Position numbers and translations under genes: made by a program
Notes under the pieces: generated by a model
Database searches by the model: none
The model's input: only the letters and a program-made list of their open reading frames with translations
Told to the model about the DNA's origin: nothing
Part shown: piece after piece, positions 6,230 to 7,550 of the stretch
Position numbering within the stretch: the stretch's first letter is position 1
How the letters are laid out: every line of letters begins with the position of its first letter
Source: an uncultured Collinsella sp.
Lineage (GTDB): Bacteria > Actinomycetota > Coriobacteriia > Coriobacteriales > Coriobacteriaceae
NCBI GenBank assembly: GCA_900541795.1
Contig: UQLC01000037.1
Location: 1-7,550, forward strand
DNA length: 7,550 bases
Direction of reading: 5' to 3'

Positions 6230-6379
6230 ATGCGAATCGACGTGCCATCGGCTTTGATGCTGCTCGCGTGTCCCGTCCGGCTCTACGCTCCGGGCGTGCG
6301 ACGTTGCGACGCGGTCGGCCTCGGTCCTTGCGTGCGGGTTCGCGAGTATGCAACTGTGTATGTAAGGAGCGACATATGA
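6230..6379 (+). other. ilvE leader with possible 49-codon upstream ORF
   Basis: The stretch between the predicted transcription start (about 6229-6230) and the ilvE start can be read as one ORF. It has an ATG at 6230 and a TGA at 6377-6379, so it ends in an ATGA overlap with the ilvE ATG. The product would begin MRIDVPSALMLLACPV, with 15 of 49 residues Val, Leu or Ile. There would be no ribosome site, so translation would be leaderless. A 7-bp hairpin (6274-6280 with 6290-6296) and a 6-bp one (6327-6332 with 6341-6346) may form; neither has a T-tract. An open frame this long is quite possible by chance at this GC content, so expression is uncertain. Confidence 0.3.
6364..6369 (+). promoter_or_regulatory. 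Ribosome binding site fixing the ilvE start
   Basis: AAGGAG lies six bases before the ATG at 6376. It supports this start over the in-frame GTG at 6226, which would add 50 Arg-rich residues unlike any aminotransferase N-terminus. Confidence 0.85.
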
Positions 6380-7428
6380 CTGTCGAGAAGAAGGATATCG
6401 ATTGGGGTAGCCTCGGCTTTGGCTACATGAAGACCGATTACAGCTACGAGGCTCATTGGAAGGATGGCGAGTGGGACGAGGGCGGCCTGACCACCGACCA
6501 CGCCCTGCATGTCTCCGAGTGCGGCGGTATCTTCCATTACTGCCAGGAGGTCTTTGAGGGCCTGAAGGCCTACACCGCCGAGGACGGCAGCATCGTCTGC
6601 TTCCGTCCCGACATGAACGCTGAGCGTATGTATAACTCTGCCCAGCGCCTCGAGATGCCCCCGTTTCCCAAGGACAAGTTCGTTGAGGCCGTCAAGCAGG
6701 TCGTTTCTGCCAACGCCGCCTGGGTTCCGCCCTTCGGTTCCGGCGCGACCCTGTACGTGCGTCCGTTTATGATCGGCTCCGGTGACGTGATCGGCGTGGC
6801 TCCCGCTCCTGAGTACACGTTCCGCATTCTCGTGACCCCGGTCGGTCCGTACTTTAAGGGCGGCCTCAAGCCCGTCAAGCTGCGCGTTTCCGAGTATGAC
6901 CGTGCTGCACCGCACGGCACCGGCAACATCAAGGCCGGCCTGAACTACGCCATGTCCCTTAAGCCCACGATGGAGGCCCATCGCGAGGGCTATGCCGAGA
7001 ACCTGTATCTCGACTCCGAGTCCCGCACCTATGTCGAGGAGACCGGTGGCGCCAACATCCTGTTCGTGAAAGAGGATGGCACGCTCGTCGTTCCGCAGTC
7101 GCACACCGACTCCATCCTGCCCTCTATCACCCGTCGTTCGCTCGTTCAGGTTGCTCAGGACCTGGGCATGACCGTTGACCAGCGCCCCGTCGAGTGGGCC
7201 GAGGTCAAGGCCGGCACCTTTGTGGAGTGCGGCCTGTGCGGCACCGCTGCCGTCATCTCTCCGGTTGGCGAAATCGACAACAAGGTTTACGGCGCCGACG
7301 AGACCGTGACCTTCCCGGCTGGATACACCGAGATCGGCCCTGTGATGAAGAAGCTTCGCGAGACCCTGACTGGTATCCAGTCTGGTGCTGTCGAGGACAA
7401 GCACAACTGGGTTTACACCGTCGCGTAA
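6376..7428 (+). CDS. ilvE: Branched-chain amino acid aminotransferase
   Basis: This PLP enzyme of fold type IV moves the amino group between glutamate and the keto acids of Leu, Ile and Val, in the last step of their synthesis or the first of their breakdown, in the cytosol. The 350 residues match the larger, BCAT2-like subgroup. Visible motifs are EVFEGLKAY (58-66), TLYVRPFMIG (125-134), GTGNIKAGLNYA (181-192) with the PLP lysine K186, the cofactor-binding signature starting at E222 (ETGGANILFV) and CGTAAVISPVG (288-298). A CxxC (C285-C288) sits just before that last loop. It is not at the position of the redox CxxC of human BCAT, which aligns a few residues later, so I assign it no role. 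Codon choice favours C-ending codons, as in well-expressed genes. The gene looks monocistronic, with its own leader and terminator; no other ilv or leu gene is visible. Confidence 0.95.
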   Translation: MTVEKKDIDWGSLGFGYMKTDYSYEAHWKDGEWDEGGLTTDHALHVSECGGIFHYCQEVFEGLKAYTAEDGSIVCFRPDMNAERMYNSAQRLEMPPFPKDKFVEAVKQVVSANAAWVPPFGSGATLYVRPFMIGSGDVIGVAPAPEYTFRILVTPVGPYFKGGLKPVKLRVSEYDRAAPHGTGNIKAGLNYAMSLKPTMEAHREGYAENLYLDSESRTYVEETGGANILFVKEDGTLVVPQSHTDSILPSITRRSLVQVAQDLGMTVDQRPVEWAEVKAGTFVECGLCGTAAVISPVGEIDNKVYGADETVTFPAGYTEIGPVMKKLRETLTGIQSGAVEDKHNWVYTVA

Positions 7429-7442
7429 TCTGTCTTACGGAT

Positions 7443-7488
7443 ATGTCCGGCCCGAGGGCACCTTCCTTTCCGGCGCGTCCTCGGACAT
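7443..7488 (+). other. Long-loop stem between ilvE stop and terminator
   Basis: ATGTCCG (7443-7449) pairs with CGGACAT (7482-7488) around a 32-base loop; CCGAGG (7452-7457) with CCTCGG (7479-7484) is a competing pairing. It may stabilise the 3' end of the ilvE message or be incidental. Confidence 0.3.
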
Positions 7489-7531
7489 GAAAGAGCCCCC
7501 GCTGCGCACTTCGTGCGGCGGGGGTTCTTTC
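7489..7531. terminator. Strong terminator after ilvE
   Basis: A long stem (7489-7509 with 7513-7531) has a two-base bulge (7503-7504) and a TTC loop, with a GC-rich core and an A-rich/T-rich base (GAAAGAG against TTCTTTC). The symmetry would also serve a gene entering from the right on the minus strand. No gene is seen in 7532-7550. Confidence 0.88.
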
Positions 7532-7550
7532 GTCCTGCGGAATGCGCTGG

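Noticed and set aside
6226..6375. 50-residue N-terminal extension of IlvE from a GTG at 6226
   Set aside because: Arg-rich, unlike aminotransferases, and starts upstream of the predicted transcription start; AAGGAG supports 6376.
6283..7404. 373-codon minus-strand open frame over ilvE
   Set aside because: Shadow of ilvE; no domain and no matching promoter or ribosome site.

Overview
The window holds six complete protein-coding genes in a GC-rich bacterial chromosome with short intergenic gaps, good Shine-Dalgarno sites and hairpin terminators. Gene content, composition and protein style suggest an actinobacterial gut anaerobe of the Coriobacteriia, most like Collinsella. This is an impression from the sequence, not a database result. 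No mobile element, CRISPR array, tRNA or rRNA is visible.

Left part (1-4477): a three-gene operon on the + strand. A MarR-family repressor gene (175-675) overlaps the first ABC exporter half (663-2399), and the second half starts one base after the first stops (2401-4401). The two halves have complementary motif defects. The first lacks the catalytic Glu and switch His; the second keeps both but has an SQGQ signature. Together they look like a heterodimeric multidrug-type exporter with one degenerate and one active ATP site. In front of marR is a good promoter with a nearly perfect direct repeat on both sides of the -10, a strong candidate for an autoregulatory operator. The operon ends in a REP-like palindrome followed by a GC-rich terminator shared with the convergent cysE.

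Middle (4512-6150): cysE (serine O-acetyltransferase, - strand) and a DedA-family membrane protein gene (+ strand) diverge from a 223-bp intergenic region with a -10 element for each side and several inverted repeats. dedA ends in a strong intrinsic terminator.

Right part (6151-7550): ilvE, a branched-chain aminotransferase, has a leader of about 150 nt and a strong terminator. The leader can be read as a 49-codon ORF that begins at the predicted transcription start and ends in an ATGA overlap with ilvE.

cysE and ilvE belong to amino acid metabolism, the ABC pair to export under a local regulator, and dedA to membrane lipid homeostasis. Apart from the operon, the genes look like separate transcription units. 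Nothing here is clearly a new system. The best leads are the marR operator, the asymmetric exporter with its charged N-terminal extension, the palindrome after it, and the ilvE leader.
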